Shown piece by piece: positions 1 through 9,442 of a DNA stretch of 64,000 nucleotides. A model generated the notes under the pieces. That model worked only from the letters and a program-made list of their open reading frames with translations, was not told the DNA's origin and made no database searches. The first letter of the stretch is position 1. Each line of letters begins with the position of its first letter. The stretch spans positions 27,664 to 91,663 of the forward strand of contig NZ_AKIZ01000017.1 of the NCBI RefSeq assembly GCF_000282595.1. The letters run 5' to 3'. The stretch comes from Phyllobacterium sp. YR531. Its GTDB lineage: Bacteria; Pseudomonadota; Alphaproteobacteria; Rhizobiales; Rhizobiaceae. The translations under genes were made by a program, and so were the position numbers.

Positions 1-1
1 T

Positions 2-751
2 TTGCGGGAAGCACCCTGTAATATTCAGACTGCACAGGCCCAGCATAAGGAGCTTGTGGCAGCCTATGAACATTTCAATGTCAACATCCATTGGCACGAG
101 CCCGAGCCGGAACTGCCAATGCAGGTTTATTCCCGCGACTCCAGTGTTATGACGCCGTATGGCGCCATCATTACCGCTATGGCGAACTGGTGGCGGCGGG
201 GAGAGAATTACGCGGCGATCCGTACCTATGAGCGGCTTGGGATTCCGATCTACGATATGGTAACAGCCGGTACTTTCGAAGGCGGCGATTTTAATGTCAT
301 CGAGGAAGGGTGTGTTCTGATTGGCTGTGGTGGTGCCAGAACACAGGAAGAAGGTGCTCGTCAGGTAGAAGAATGGTTCCGCAAAGAAGGTTGGGAAACG
401 CGACTGGCCTTTATAGACGAATACTATGTCCACATTGACCTCATGGTTGTGCCCATCGCGCCAAAGCTTACAGCTGTATGCCTGGCCTGTACGGAGCCCG
501 GCATCGTCGAGTGGTTGAAGTCCAAAGGCCATGAAATCATTGATGTGCCTTTTCAGGACACGATGAACCTAGGCTGCAATTTCATGTCGCTTGGCAAGGA
601 CCGGATTATCGCACCCACCTCAAGCAAGACATTGATCGAAAAATTGAGAGCAACAGGTTTTGAGGTTGCAGCGGTCGATATGAGCGAGATTTCCAAAACC
701 GGTGGCGGGATACATTGCATGGCACAGGCATTGCTGCGGTCTCCGCAGTAG
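2..751 (+). CDS. Amidinotransferase / dimethylargininase-like hydrolase, 5'-truncated
   Basis: The reading frame is open at the left edge, so this is the last 249 residues of a longer protein. Three landmarks fit the arginine deiminase/DDAH/amidinotransferase superfamily: an RDSS motif near the start, EGGDFN in the middle, and HIDLMV with a C-terminal GGGIHCMAQ. In this family the His and the C-terminal Cys form the catalytic pair that attacks a guanidino carbon. The substrate (dimethylarginine, arginine or another guanidine) cannot be decided from sequence. It converges with an AraC-type regulator two bases downstream. The apparent TTG start at the edge is only an artefact of the window boundary. 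Confidence 0.8.
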   Translation: MREAPCNIQTAQAQHKELVAAYEHFNVNIHWHEPEPELPMQVYSRDSSVMTPYGAIITAMANWWRRGENYAAIRTYERLGIPIYDMVTAGTFEGGDFNVIEEGCVLIGCGGARTQEEGARQVEEWFRKEGWETRLAFIDEYYVHIDLMVVPIAPKLTAVCLACTEPGIVEWLKSKGHEIIDVPFQDTMNLGCNFMSLGKDRIIAPTSSKTLIEKLRATGFEVAAVDMSEISKTGGGIHCMAQALLRSPQ

Positions 752-753
752 CG

Positions 754-1503
754 CTATCTAAAGTAGCGTCCGGGAGTGATGCCGAATGTTTTGCGAAACA
801 TTGAAATGAACGCGCTGACATTGTCATAGCCAAGATCGAAAGCGATGGTTGTGACCGGTATCTTTTCTGAGAGCATTTCAAGGGCACGCATAAGGCGTGC
901 CCGCTGCCGCCATTCCATAAAGCTATATCCTGTTTCTTTGTGAAATCGCCTTGAAAGAGTTCGCGAGGCAATAGCTGCCCACTCTGCCCATTCCTGCATC
1001 CGGCGATTATCCTCCGGATTTTTTATCAGCGCATTGGCGATACGGACCAGTCTCTCATCGACAGGCATTGCCAGACTGAATTTCTCCTCTGGAGCATTTA
1101 TGATTTCGTCAAGAATGACATCTGCTACACGTTTTTCGCGAGGGGACAGGATAGTTTGTTCCCATGACGTCGCACGCTCTGCCGCTGCTTTTAACAGGCC
1201 ACTTACCCTTATAATGAGTGGCCTGTTCGGAAGATCGGTACAATATGTTTCATGTACATAGACACTCCAGCCTTCAAACGGGCCGTGAGAAAGAAGCTGA
1301 TGTTCTGTTCGGGGAGGAATCCAAACCGCGTGAACTGCCGGAACGACCCATCTGCCAGTGTCCGCCCCGATCGACAGCAGGCCTGATACCGTTCCCAGTA
1401 ACTGGCCATGGCTATGGTGATGCCGGTTCAGATTTGGCATGCGGTCAGGCAATGTCCTCACAGCCGAAATAGACGCTTCAGAAGCAAAGTCAGGCTCGTT
1501 CAT
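754..1503 (-). CDS. AraC family transcriptional regulator
   Basis: 249 residues. The N-terminal half is a cupin-like sensor, with a His-rich stretch followed by HSHGQLLGTVSG and a WIPPRTEHQL motif typical of AraC ligand-binding barrels. The C-terminal ~100 residues carry two helix-turn-helix motifs, ending with FDLGYDNVSAFISMFRKTFG then TPGRYFR, the classic AraC signature. It is divergent from the small NTF2-like gene at 1603, with a 99-base intergenic region, and convergent with the amidinotransferase. The inducer and target genes are unknown; the adjacent NTF2-like gene is a candidate target. Confidence 0.9.
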   Translation of the reverse strand: MNEPDFASEASISAVRTLPDRMPNLNRHHHSHGQLLGTVSGLLSIGADTGRWVVPAVHAVWIPPRTEHQLLSHGPFEGWSVYVHETYCTDLPNRPLIIRVSGLLKAAAERATSWEQTILSPREKRVADVILDEIINAPEEKFSLAMPVDERLVRIANALIKNPEDNRRMQEWAEWAAIASRTLSRRFHKETGYSFMEWRQRARLMRALEMLSEKIPVTTIAFDLGYDNVSAFISMFRKTFGITPGRYFR

Positions 1504-1602
1504 CAGATTGGCCTCAAAACAGTATTCATTGGCATGAATCGCGTAGCGGCGCCGATTTCTATCATGACAGAGTGAGGGAAACTAGTTTAAAGGAACCAAG
1601 AC

Positions 1603-2013
1603 ATGCCAGGACTATCGAAAGCCGCAATGCAAGGACTGATAGAGAATGCACTGAAAAGCATGCTCGACCCTAACGTCCCTGCCGAACAACTGAGTGAATT
1701 TTTCTCTCGCGACTATAGGCAGGATGTAGACGGCACAACGCTGGATTATGACGGATTCATTGCGCATGCAAAGGATCTCAAGAAGTCCATCTCGTCAGGC
1801 AAAGCCATTTTTGAAATGATGATGTTCGATGGCGGTAACGTTGCAGACGTTCATATTATAGAGGCAACGAAAACGAACGGTGAGAAAATCAAAGTGAAGG
1901 TGATTGCCATTTTTACAATAGGAGATGGTAAGATTACCCGTGTCAACGAGCTGACCCATCTGCTCTCCGGATCTCCGGAAGACAGAAATATGGGATCGCG
2001 TACCTCCCATTAG
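1603..2013 (+). CDS. NTF2-like / SnoaL-type protein
   Basis: 136 residues, starting at an ATG preceded by an AAAGGA Shine-Dalgarno sequence. Alternating amphipathic strands with an IFTIGDGKITRVNELTHLL segment near the end fit the cone-shaped NTF2-like/SnoaL fold. Members bind small hydrophobic ligands, act as isomerases or cyclases, or serve as accessory domains. No specific function can be assigned. The gene is divergent from the AraC regulator, which may control it. Confidence 0.7.
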   Translation: MPGLSKAAMQGLIENALKSMLDPNVPAEQLSEFFSRDYRQDVDGTTLDYDGFIAHAKDLKKSISSGKAIFEMMMFDGGNVADVHIIEATKTNGEKIKVKVIAIFTIGDGKITRVNELTHLLSGSPEDRNMGSRTSH

Positions 2014-2134
2014 CATGAGTCTGCCAGATTCTGGTTGCATTTAGTGGTAAGCATTCTTATCGAAACCTTTGGCGGGTTTATCAAGCTGCTTTATCGTTTC
2101 GCCCATACTTCTAAATACAAATCCAAGGCCTGAT

Positions 2135-3856
2135 GTGCATAGCGAAGTCGCATTGATCTCAACAGTTGCCGTAAGTTTTGTGGCCGCAGCAATCTGCGGC
2201 TACCTGGCTGACCGGCTATGGCTGCCTCCACTTGTTGGGTATCTTTTCGCAGGTATCATGCTGGGGCCGTTCACACCCGGCTTCATTGCCGATAGCGGAT
2301 TGGCAGCACAACTTTCTGAAATGGGCGTTATTCTGCTCATGTTCGGCGTGGGGCTGCATTTCTCGGCATCAGAGCTTCTGGCTGTTCGCAATATTGCCAT
2401 TCCGGGGGCCATCGTACAAATCCTGTTGGCAGGTCTGCTGGGAATTGGCCTTAGCTCGCTCTTTGGCTGGGGTATAGGAGCTGGTGTTGTTTTCGGATTG
2501 AGCCTTTCGGTGGCCAGTACAGTAGTACTCCTCAAAGCACTGGAAGAGCGCAATCTCGTTAACAGTGCCAATGGCCGCGTTGCCGTTGGCTGGCTGATTG
2601 TGGAAGATCTCGCCATGGTATTGGCTCTGGTCCTGCTTCCAGCCTTGGCAGAAGTGCTCGGAGCGCAGACGGGTGCAGGCATTGGCGGAACACAACTTGC
2701 GTTGAATCTCACCATTACGCTTCTTAAGGTTGCGGCGTTCGCAGTCATGGCGGCATATCTCGGGCCAAAGGTTGTTCCGTGGTTGCTGACATTGATTGCC
2801 CGTACAGGATCACGTGAGCTATTTACGCTATCGGTTCTGGCCATCGCACTGGGAATTGCGTTTGGTTCAGCCGAGGTTTTTGGCGTTTCGTTCGCCTTGG
2901 GTGCGTTCTTTGCCGGTGTGGTTATGAGTGAGTCCAACCTCAGCCACAGAGCCGCGGCAGATTCATTGCCGCTTCAAAATGCCTTTTCGGTCCTGTTTTT
3001 CATATCAGTCGGAATGCTTTTTGACCCATCCATTCTCGTGCGCGAACCCTTGGCAGTGATAGGCGCGCTGCTGGTCATTATTCTTGGAAAATCGATTATC
3101 GCATTCGGGATAGTACTGGCTTTGCGTTATCCCGTTGGCATGGGCCTGACTGTGGCAGCGGGACTTGCGCAGATTGGCGAATTTTCGTTCATTCTCGCTG
3201 GTCTGGGCGTTTCGTTGAAGTTGCTGCCCAAAGAGGGGCAGGACCTTATTCTGGCTGGCGCGATCCTTTCGATAACCTTGAATCCGATAATCTTTGCTTC
3301 CGCCGAAAAGCTGAAAAAGACAGCCTTGGCCAAATGGCCAATCTGGTGTGACCGGCATGGGAAAACGAAGCATGAGCGGCTGGAACGCGAACTTGCGACG
3401 ATCAGAGCGGCAGGCGAAGAGCGCGACAGGAAGCATGAGCACAAGCTTAAACAGCTCATAGAAACTTTCCCCTTGTTCTCCCAGTTGGACAAGACTTCGC
3501 GCGAGGAACTGTTCCTTCTGTTCAGACCAAAATCAGCTGCTCCCGGCGAACGTGTCATCCGCGTAGGTGATCGGGGCGATGGCATGTATTTCATCGTCTC
3601 CGGCGCCGTCGAAGTACGGCTGGATAATGCCGATGTTCCGCTGGATGCAGGGGCGTTCTTTGGTGAAATGGCGCTGTTGAGTGGTGGCCGTCGCACAGCG
3701 GATGTGGTCGCTATCGATTTTTGCCAGTTTCTCGTATTGGACCGCCGGGATTTCAATATTTTTGCGTCACGTTATCCAGGACTTCGGGCTGCGGTCACCG
3801 CCATGGCACGAGAGCGAGCCGAGATGAATACGTCTCGCCAGCAAACAGATCAATAA
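2135..3856 (+). CDS. CPA2 family monovalent cation:proton antiporter with cyclic nucleotide-binding domain
   Basis: Inner-membrane antiporter of the KefB/YbaL type, exchanging K+ or Na+ for H+. The first ~400 residues hold about a dozen hydrophobic helices, including PPLVGYLFAGIMLGP and FGVSFALGAFFAGVVMSES, which are hallmarks of the Na_H_Exchanger fold. A charged linker follows. The last ~120 residues form a cNMP-binding domain with RVGDRGDGMYFIVSGAVEV and FFGEMALLSGGRRTADV. The open frame extends upstream to a TTG at 2069, but the GTG at 2135 has an AAGG ribosome site and begins MHSEV, which aligns better with family N-termini. There is no TrkA-N domain, so gating by a cyclic nucleotide or related ligand is inferred. 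Confidence 0.88.
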   Translation: MHSEVALISTVAVSFVAAAICGYLADRLWLPPLVGYLFAGIMLGPFTPGFIADSGLAAQLSEMGVILLMFGVGLHFSASELLAVRNIAIPGAIVQILLAGLLGIGLSSLFGWGIGAGVVFGLSLSVASTVVLLKALEERNLVNSANGRVAVGWLIVEDLAMVLALVLLPALAEVLGAQTGAGIGGTQLALNLTITLLKVAAFAVMAAYLGPKVVPWLLTLIARTGSRELFTLSVLAIALGIAFGSAEVFGVSFALGAFFAGVVMSESNLSHRAAADSLPLQNAFSVLFFISVGMLFDPSILVREPLAVIGALLVIILGKSIIAFGIVLALRYPVGMGLTVAAGLAQIGEFSFILAGLGVSLKLLPKEGQDLILAGAILSITLNPIIFASAEKLKKTALAKWPIWCDRHGKTKHERLERELATIRAAGEERDRKHEHKLKQLIETFPLFSQLDKTSREELFLLFRPKSAAPGERVIRVGDRGDGMYFIVSGAVEVRLDNADVPLDAGAFFGEMALLSGGRRTADVVAIDFCQFLVLDRRDFNIFASRYPGLRAAVTAMARERAEMNTSRQQTDQ

Positions 3857-3943
3857 CAGGAATTTGCGACCTGCCGATATGACGTGCCTTGATTTAGCAA
3901 AATTCATTGCCTATTTCACGGGTGCACTCAGGAGCTTACGACA

Positions 3944-4048
3944 ATGAAAATCACAACCGGAACTTCATTCGCTTTACCCGCAATGGAATTATCGGTTTGG
4001 TATGTCAGCTCATCTCGTTCTGCAAAATATTTCATACACCACGGCTGA
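3944..4048 (+). CDS. Small upstream ORF overlapping the ABC-F gene (putative leader peptide)
   Basis: A 34-codon ORF begins at ATG 3944, 8 bases after a good AGGAG ribosome site. It runs 47 bases into the start of the ABC-F gene in a different frame and ends TGA at 4048. The ABC-F start at 4002 has no clear Shine-Dalgarno sequence of its own. ABC-F genes that rescue antibiotic-stalled ribosomes are often controlled by translated leader peptides through attenuation or translational coupling. That role is an inference here. The alternative is a chance ORF. Confidence 0.4.
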   Translation: MKITTGTSFALPAMELSVWYVSSSRSAKYFIHHG

Positions 4049-5594
4049 AGGCCGCACACTTTTCGAATCCCTCGACCTTAGTCTTGATCGCATGCGAACC
4101 GGTCTTGTCGGCCGGAACGGCGCAGGTAAATCCACGCTTCTGAAACTCATCACTGGCGAATATGCGATGCAATCCGGTGCAATCAGCCAAGCTGGCTCTT
4201 TGGGTGTCTTGAGGCAGGCAATCCAAGCTTCGGACACCAGAACAATTATCGACGAGCTGGACGCTGCTGGCGCTTATCAAACGATACAGCGAATGATCAG
4301 CGGCACTGGTACTCTTGCGGACAGTGCAGAGGCGGATTGGACTCTGGAATCGCGATTGGCGGAGGCATTGGAGCAGGTGGGTTTGCAAGGTTGTGATCCG
4401 ATGCGGAATCTTTCGACATTGAGTGGTGGGCAAAGAACGCGGGTTTCACTCGCCGCGCTGATCCTGAAAAAACCGGACATCATTCTTCTTGATGAGCCGA
4501 CCAATAATCTTGATCGTGATGGCCGACAGGCGGTGGTGGACTTTCTTGCCCAGTGGAGAGGCAGCGCATTGGTTGTCAGTCATGACAGGCAGGTGTTGCG
4601 CACGATGGATAGGATTGTCGAACTATCGAGCCTTGGGCTGAAGGCTTACGGCGGAAATTGGGATGAATATAAGCAACAAAAAGACAAGGAAGTAGCTGTA
4701 GCTGATCATGACCTTGTGGTCGCGCAACGCAACCTCGCCGAACTTGCACGCAAGGCGAGGATTGTTGCAGAACGAAAAGCCAGAAAAGATTCAGCAGGCA
4801 AGCGATCGCGTGCCAAAGCTGGTCTAAGCAAACTTATTCTCGACGCCCGCGAGGATCGTGCAGAAAAAACGACTGGGCGCGACAGGCAACTGGCAGATCG
4901 GCAACGCCAGAAGGCCGATCTGGAACTGCAATCGGCAATATCCAAAATTGAGCAGATTAAACCAGTTTCATTCGACATTGGCGCATCAAAGGTGCCGCAA
5001 GGAAAGACGGTTCTAGCCTTTCAGAATGTTACGGGAGGTCCAGATGAGCAAGCCCCGATAATTCAGCGCTTTTCCTTTACTATTGAGGGTGGGGAACGTG
5101 TTGCAGTTACGGGACCGAATGGTTCTGGAAAAACAACACTCCTTCGTCTTGCTATCGGTGAGCTTTGGCCAATAGCGGGTAGAGTTCACAGGTCAGGCCC
5201 GTTTGCCATGCTGGATCAGAATGTGAACCTTCTGGACACTGAAGGCACGGTTTTGCAAAGCTTCAAAAGGCTCAACCCGGACAGCACGGACAATGATTGC
5301 CGCGCTGCGCTGGCGCGTTTTCTTTTTCGCGCAGATTCTGCTTTGCGGCCTGTGTCGACCCTAAGTGGCGGTGAAATGCTCCGTGCCGGTTTGGCCTGTG
5401 TTCTGGGGGGTAATTGGCCTCCTGATTTGCTTATCCTTGATGAGCCCACCAATCATCTTGACCTGATGTCCATCGCAGCAATCGAAACTGCGCTAAATGC
5501 CTATGACGGTGCGATACTCACAGTCAGCCATGACGAGGACTTTCTGTCGGAAATTGGTATCGGAAGGCGTATTGCACTCAATGAAGTTGTATGA
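4002..5594 (+). CDS. ABC-F family ATPase (ribosome-associated type)
   Basis: 530-residue soluble protein with two ABC nucleotide-binding domains and no membrane segments. Domain 1 has Walker A GRNGAGKST, signature LSGGQRTRVSLA and Walker B DIILLDEPTNNLD. Domain 2 has GPNGSGKTT, LSGGEMLRAGLA and LLILDEPTNHLD. Between them lies a charged, Lys/Arg/Gln-rich helical linker (about residues 225-325), the interdomain arm that enters the ribosomal E site in ABC-F proteins. Family members regulate translation or protect ribosomes from antibiotics; which applies here is unknown. It converges with the flavoprotein gene, leaving a 5-base gap. Confidence 0.9.
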   Translation: MSAHLVLQNISYTTAEGRTLFESLDLSLDRMRTGLVGRNGAGKSTLLKLITGEYAMQSGAISQAGSLGVLRQAIQASDTRTIIDELDAAGAYQTIQRMISGTGTLADSAEADWTLESRLAEALEQVGLQGCDPMRNLSTLSGGQRTRVSLAALILKKPDIILLDEPTNNLDRDGRQAVVDFLAQWRGSALVVSHDRQVLRTMDRIVELSSLGLKAYGGNWDEYKQQKDKEVAVADHDLVVAQRNLAELARKARIVAERKARKDSAGKRSRAKAGLSKLILDAREDRAEKTTGRDRQLADRQRQKADLELQSAISKIEQIKPVSFDIGASKVPQGKTVLAFQNVTGGPDEQAPIIQRFSFTIEGGERVAVTGPNGSGKTTLLRLAIGELWPIAGRVHRSGPFAMLDQNVNLLDTEGTVLQSFKRLNPDSTDNDCRAALARFLFRADSALRPVSTLSGGEMLRAGLACVLGGNWPPDLLILDEPTNHLDLMSIAAIETALNAYDGAILTVSHDEDFLSEIGIGRRIALNEVV

Positions 5595-5599
5595 CGGGA

Positions 5600-6838
5600 C
5601 TACTGAAGGTGGGAGCGAGTCAACCATGAGATGATGCCGTGGGCCGCTGCCCTGCCGGTAGCAAAACAGGCGGTCAAAAGATATCCGCCGGTCGGTGCTT
5701 CCCAATCCAGCATTTCTCCAGCGACGAACAGACCGGGGATTGCCTTCAGCATGTAATTTTCATCAATGCTGTCCCATTCTACACCCCCTGCTGAGGAAAT
5801 GGCTTCGGCAATGGGACGCGTACTCACCACAGGTATAGACAGGTTCTTGATACTCGTGGCGATTTTTTCAGGACTTGCCAAATCAGTATCGGCTGAAAAG
5901 TTTCGCAGCAACGCAAGTTTGACGCCGTCAATACCTGCAGCCTTACGCAGGCGGTTGGAGAAACTTGTCTTGGTGTTTTGCCGTGTCAGGTCGCTCACCA
6001 AACGTTGCAATGATCGTCCCGGGGCAAGATCGACAAGGAGGGACGCTTTGCCCGTGGCCGCCAGCTCTTCACGCAGGCTTGCCGCGTGTGCGTACACAAG
6101 ACTGCCTTCAATCCCATGCCAGGTGATCACAAACTCACCGGGGATCGTACCGGCGTTGGAAGTTGCCGTGACAGCCTTGACAGGTTGGCCTGCAAACCGG
6201 TCGCGGAAGACCTCGTCCCAAGCGACATCAAAGCCACAATTAGCTGGCTGTAACACGCTGACATTGACGCCGGCATCTTGCAACCAGACTGTCCAATTGG
6301 CATCTGAGCCAAGGCGCGGCCAGCTGGCACCACCAAGCGCCAGCATCGCTACATCGGGCTGTGCTTTGATCTGGCCATCTGGTGTATCAAACAGATAAGC
6401 TGTCCCTGAAAATCCAACCCATCGATGACGCGTCCGAACGTTCACTCCCCGGCTTTCCAGCCTTTTCAACCAGGCGCGCAACAAGGGGGACGCCTTCATA
6501 GCTTTTGGAAACACACGTCTGGAAGAGCCGACGAAAGTCTGAATGCCCAGCTCCTCGGCCCAGGCACGAACAGCATCCGGCTCGAACCCATCAAGGGCAG
6601 GGCGCAGGCGTTCTGAAGCCGCGCCGAAACGGGTTACAAACTGCGTATAATCCTCGGCATGGGTCAGGTTAAGTCCGGATTTTCCAGCAAGCAGAAATTT
6701 GCGGCTGAGGGTCGGCATACTGTCATAGACAGTTATCGTGTGACCAGAGAGCGACAGAATTTCCGCAGCTGCCAGCCCGGCGGGCCCACCTCCGATAATC
6801 GCGATCTCTTTTATTTGCACCTGCAAGCCTGTCTGCAT
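5600..6838 (-). CDS. NAD(P)/FAD-dependent oxidoreductase, HI0933/YhiN-type flavoprotein
   Basis: 412 residues. The N-terminus has a Rossmann FAD-binding motif IIGGGPAGLAAAE, followed by RKFLLAGKSGLNLTHAE, the diagnostic HI0933-like segment. The C-terminus has the second FAD contact LFVAGEMLDWEAPTGGYLL. These proteins are BaiN/YhiN relatives whose physiological reactions are mostly unknown; this one resembles the PP_4765-like subgroup. It lies 9 bases downstream of the acyl-CoA synthetase on the same strand, so it may be the last gene of the IclR-acyl-CoA synthetase operon. Confidence 0.88.
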   Translation of the reverse strand: MQTGLQVQIKEIAIIGGGPAGLAAAEILSLSGHTITVYDSMPTLSRKFLLAGKSGLNLTHAEDYTQFVTRFGAASERLRPALDGFEPDAVRAWAEELGIQTFVGSSRRVFPKAMKASPLLRAWLKRLESRGVNVRTRHRWVGFSGTAYLFDTPDGQIKAQPDVAMLALGGASWPRLGSDANWTVWLQDAGVNVSVLQPANCGFDVAWDEVFRDRFAGQPVKAVTATSNAGTIPGEFVITWHGIEGSLVYAHAASLREELAATGKASLLVDLAPGRSLQRLVSDLTRQNTKTSFSNRLRKAAGIDGVKLALLRNFSADTDLASPEKIATSIKNLSIPVVSTRPIAEAISSAGGVEWDSIDENYMLKAIPGLFVAGEMLDWEAPTGGYLLTACFATGRAAAHGIISWLTRSHLQ

Positions 6839-6847
6839 TTTGAGAAA

Positions 6848-8455
6848 TCAGGCGTCGAGTTCTTTCCGTCTGATGAGTTCGTCCCGTATCAGTTTCTTGG
6901 CAATCTTGCCATATGCAGACTTCGGCATTTCCGGCCAGAAGACAAATCGTTTGGGCAGTTTGTATCGCGCCATCTTGTTCCCAAGCCATTCGATGATTGC
7001 TGTGCTATCAGGTTTTGCACCGGATCGTGCTACGCAGACGGCCAGCCCGACTTCACCCCATACTGGATCAGGAATGCCAATCACGGCGACCTCGCTAATA
7101 TCCGGATGTGTAAGTATTTTCTCCTCGATTTCCCGCGGGTAGACATTGGAGCCGCCTGAAATATACATGTCAGATGCTCGGCCCGTGATAAAAAGAAAAC
7201 CCTCATTATCAAGGTGACCGAGATCACCTGTACGGAACCAACCATTGCGGAAAGCTTTTTCGTTTGCTTCGGGGTTATTGTAATAGCCCGCAAATACGGC
7301 GGGACCTATGACGCAGATTTCGCCCGTCTCACCCGGCGCAAGTTCCTTGCCGGTCTCCTCCTGGATGGAGATTTGCATACCTGTCCGTGCATAGCCGCAT
7401 GTACCAACTTTCAGATTGGAATGATCTTCGCTCGAATGGCATTCTGGGGGCAATACGGTAATGTTTCCGGTTACCTCACCAAGCCCAAAATACTGAACGA
7501 TGACAGAGCCAAGTGTCTTCAGAGCATGTATCTGGTCAGTTCGATACATGGGAGCACCTGCGTAGATAACATAACGTAGCGATGAGTGATCGTGAGTACT
7601 AACGGAGGGGTGTTCTGTCAGAATTTTGAGGATGGTTGGAACCGTGAACATGTTGCTCACCTGCCATTTTTCCACCAGACGCCAAGCTTCTGCCGCATCA
7701 AATTTTTCTGTTGGCAGAAGAATGGTTTTTGCACCCCGCGCAACTTGTGTGAGCTGATGAATGCCTGCCCCATGCGACAAGGGAGCGACAACTAGCGATG
7801 CATCCGTTTGTGTGGTCCCGGGCATCAGATCGCAGAGATGATTGGTTATGACAAAAGCCATTTGCCCATGGGTTAGTATAGCAGCCTTAGGCCTGCCAGT
7901 TGTACCGGAGGTAAAGAAGAACCAGCAGGGATCGTCATGGTTTACGGAAACCAATGGTGTAACCTGGCCGGAGAACTCATCGACCAGCATATCATATTCG
8001 TCACCAAACTGGCTGGTGCCAATGCTGATGGTGAATTCAAGGCTCTCGCTTGCTGCAAGGCAAGCGGCTGCATGATCGGGAAAGGCACTCCCGCAAATCA
8101 TGCCTTTTGCTCCGCTGGCCATGGCAAGATAGGCCACCTCATCGGGCGTTTGCCGGAAATTCGCGGGTACCCATATTGCACCGAGCTTGAAGCAGGCAAA
8201 CATCGACTCAAACATCTGATTGCAGTTTTGCGATTGAATGAGAATGCGGTCGCCCTTGGTAACTCCGAATTTGATTTGCAGAGCCGCCGCCATGGCATTA
8301 ACGCGACGGTCTATTTGTGCCCAGGTCCATGTTTTGTCCGCCCAGACAAAGCCAATCTCATTGGAATACCGAAGTGCAGTTTCATGCAGGAAATTGGCGA
8401 GGTTCATTACTCGCCTAGTCATGGGAACAATGGATAATCCCGCAGCCTGCGTCAT
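6848..8455 (-). CDS. Acyl-CoA synthetase (AMP-forming, class I adenylate-forming enzyme)
   Basis: 535 residues. The adenylate-forming core is complete: P-loop-like FFFTSGTTGRPKAAILTHG, YFGLGEVTG (the A5-type motif), FRTGDLGHLDNEGF, and GGSNVYPREIEE. The C-terminal SAYGKIAKK carries the catalytic Lys of the adenylation step. It activates a carboxylic acid to its CoA thioester via an acyl-AMP. The substrate cannot be read from sequence; the neighbouring TRAP carboxylate transporter suggests an imported organic or aromatic acid. Its ATG overlaps the stop of the upstream IclR gene by one base (TAATG), implying translational coupling. Confidence 0.9.
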   Translation of the reverse strand: MTQAAGLSIVPMTRRVMNLANFLHETALRYSNEIGFVWADKTWTWAQIDRRVNAMAAALQIKFGVTKGDRILIQSQNCNQMFESMFACFKLGAIWVPANFRQTPDEVAYLAMASGAKGMICGSAFPDHAAACLAASESLEFTISIGTSQFGDEYDMLVDEFSGQVTPLVSVNHDDPCWFFFTSGTTGRPKAAILTHGQMAFVITNHLCDLMPGTTQTDASLVVAPLSHGAGIHQLTQVARGAKTILLPTEKFDAAEAWRLVEKWQVSNMFTVPTILKILTEHPSVSTHDHSSLRYVIYAGAPMYRTDQIHALKTLGSVIVQYFGLGEVTGNITVLPPECHSSEDHSNLKVGTCGYARTGMQISIQEETGKELAPGETGEICVIGPAVFAGYYNNPEANEKAFRNGWFRTGDLGHLDNEGFLFITGRASDMYISGGSNVYPREIEEKILTHPDISEVAVIGIPDPVWGEVGLAVCVARSGAKPDSTAIIEWLGNKMARYKLPKRFVFWPEMPKSAYGKIAKKLIRDELIRRKELDA

Positions 8456-9318
8456 TAATTTGCTCCATCGATACGTGTTCCGGGCCGTACAGGAATAATC
8501 GGGCGTTTTAACCGCCCGTTTATTGGCTGGAGGTGTGCCAGCCGCGCTTCGATCTTTTTTGCTTCGACTTGCATAAGGGCTACCAGCTCAACCTGCCGGG
8601 CGGCCTGCATGCGGCTATCAATTGCGGCAATACTCAAAGCACCTGCAGGTCGCCTATCGGGATAATGAATTGCAAGTCCTATGGCCCAGGAATTTGCAAG
8701 AATTCTGCCGGGATTGAGCGCGAATCCGGCTTCCCGTGTCGTCGCTATATCCAGCCGTATTTGAGATGGAGCCAGATTTGGATATTCCGTCACAAGTACC
8801 GAGTGGTTGGCTTCCAGAACGGCTTCGATTTCCTCGTCCTGCAAAGCCGACAGAATGGCCAGAGATCCGGCACCCACACCAAGAGGATGCCGGTACCCCG
8901 CCTGTAAAGCGTGAGTGCGAATCTGATAGGTACCTTCCTCGCGATGCAGGCAAACGGACGAGGTTTCTCTTTGGATGGAAAGAAAGCTTGTATCCTCTGT
9001 CTTCGCAGACAGTGTCGTAAGGCTATCGCGGGAAATCTGCAGTAGACCGTAGCGGCGCGAGGCGAGGGTTCCAAGAATATAGGCTTCCTCGCCAAGATAG
9101 TAGCGACGTGTCAAACTATCCTGCTCAAGCATACCGGAGCGGATCAAGGCAAGCAGCAGGCGGCGCGTTGTCGGTTTGTTTAGACCGCCCTGTTCCACAA
9201 GCTCGCTAAGGGTTGCGCCTTGGTCGCCGAAATAGCTGATGAGACTAAGCAGGCTTAGCGCCCTATCCACACTTTGTGCACCGCTAAGACTGGGCGTCGA
9301 ACTTACGCGCTGTTCCAT
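8455..9318 (-). CDS. IclR family transcriptional regulator
   Basis: 287 residues. An N-terminal winged helix-turn-helix (SVDRALSLLSLISYFGDQG, then LSELVEQGGLNKPTTRRLL) is followed by an IclR effector domain with RYGLLQISRDSL and PLGVGAGSLAILSAL. It is the first gene of an operon with the acyl-CoA synthetase and divergent from the TRAP transporter operon. The intergenic region carries two copies of a palindrome suited to a dimeric regulator, so it probably controls itself and the TRAP genes. The effector is presumably the transported acid or its CoA ester. Confidence 0.92.
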   Translation of the reverse strand: MEQRVSSTPSLSGAQSVDRALSLLSLISYFGDQGATLSELVEQGGLNKPTTRRLLLALIRSGMLEQDSLTRRYYLGEEAYILGTLASRRYGLLQISRDSLTTLSAKTEDTSFLSIQRETSSVCLHREEGTYQIRTHALQAGYRHPLGVGAGSLAILSALQDEEIEAVLEANHSVLVTEYPNLAPSQIRLDIATTREAGFALNPGRILANSWAIGLAIHYPDRRPAGALSIAAIDSRMQAARQVELVALMQVEAKKIEARLAHLQPINGRLKRPIIPVRPGTRIDGAN

Positions 9319-9336
9319 ACTGCACTTCCTCTTTGG

Positions 9337-9349
9337 TCCATAATATGGA
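9337..9349. promoter_or_regulatory. Palindromic operator candidate, copy 1 (IclR side)
   Basis: The sequence TCCATAATATGGA is a perfect inverted repeat (6-bp arms around one central base), located 19 bases upstream of the IclR start codon. A second, one-mismatch copy lies 106 bases away in front of the TRAP operon. Position and symmetry fit an autoregulatory IclR-type site; binding is not demonstrated. Confidence 0.5.
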
Positions 9350-9442
9350 TCGATATTTCTTCATATAAGACAATGTCATAAAAAAGATTGCAAGACCGCT
9401 GTGTTTGTCTATGATTTTGACGAACACTAGGAGGAGTTGCAT

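Noticed and set aside
2200..2937. 245-codon minus-strand frame opposite the antiporter
   Set aside because: Composition is Ser/Thr/Pro/Arg-rich, as expected for an antisense frame, with no motif and no ribosome site; the plus strand has a clear antiporter.
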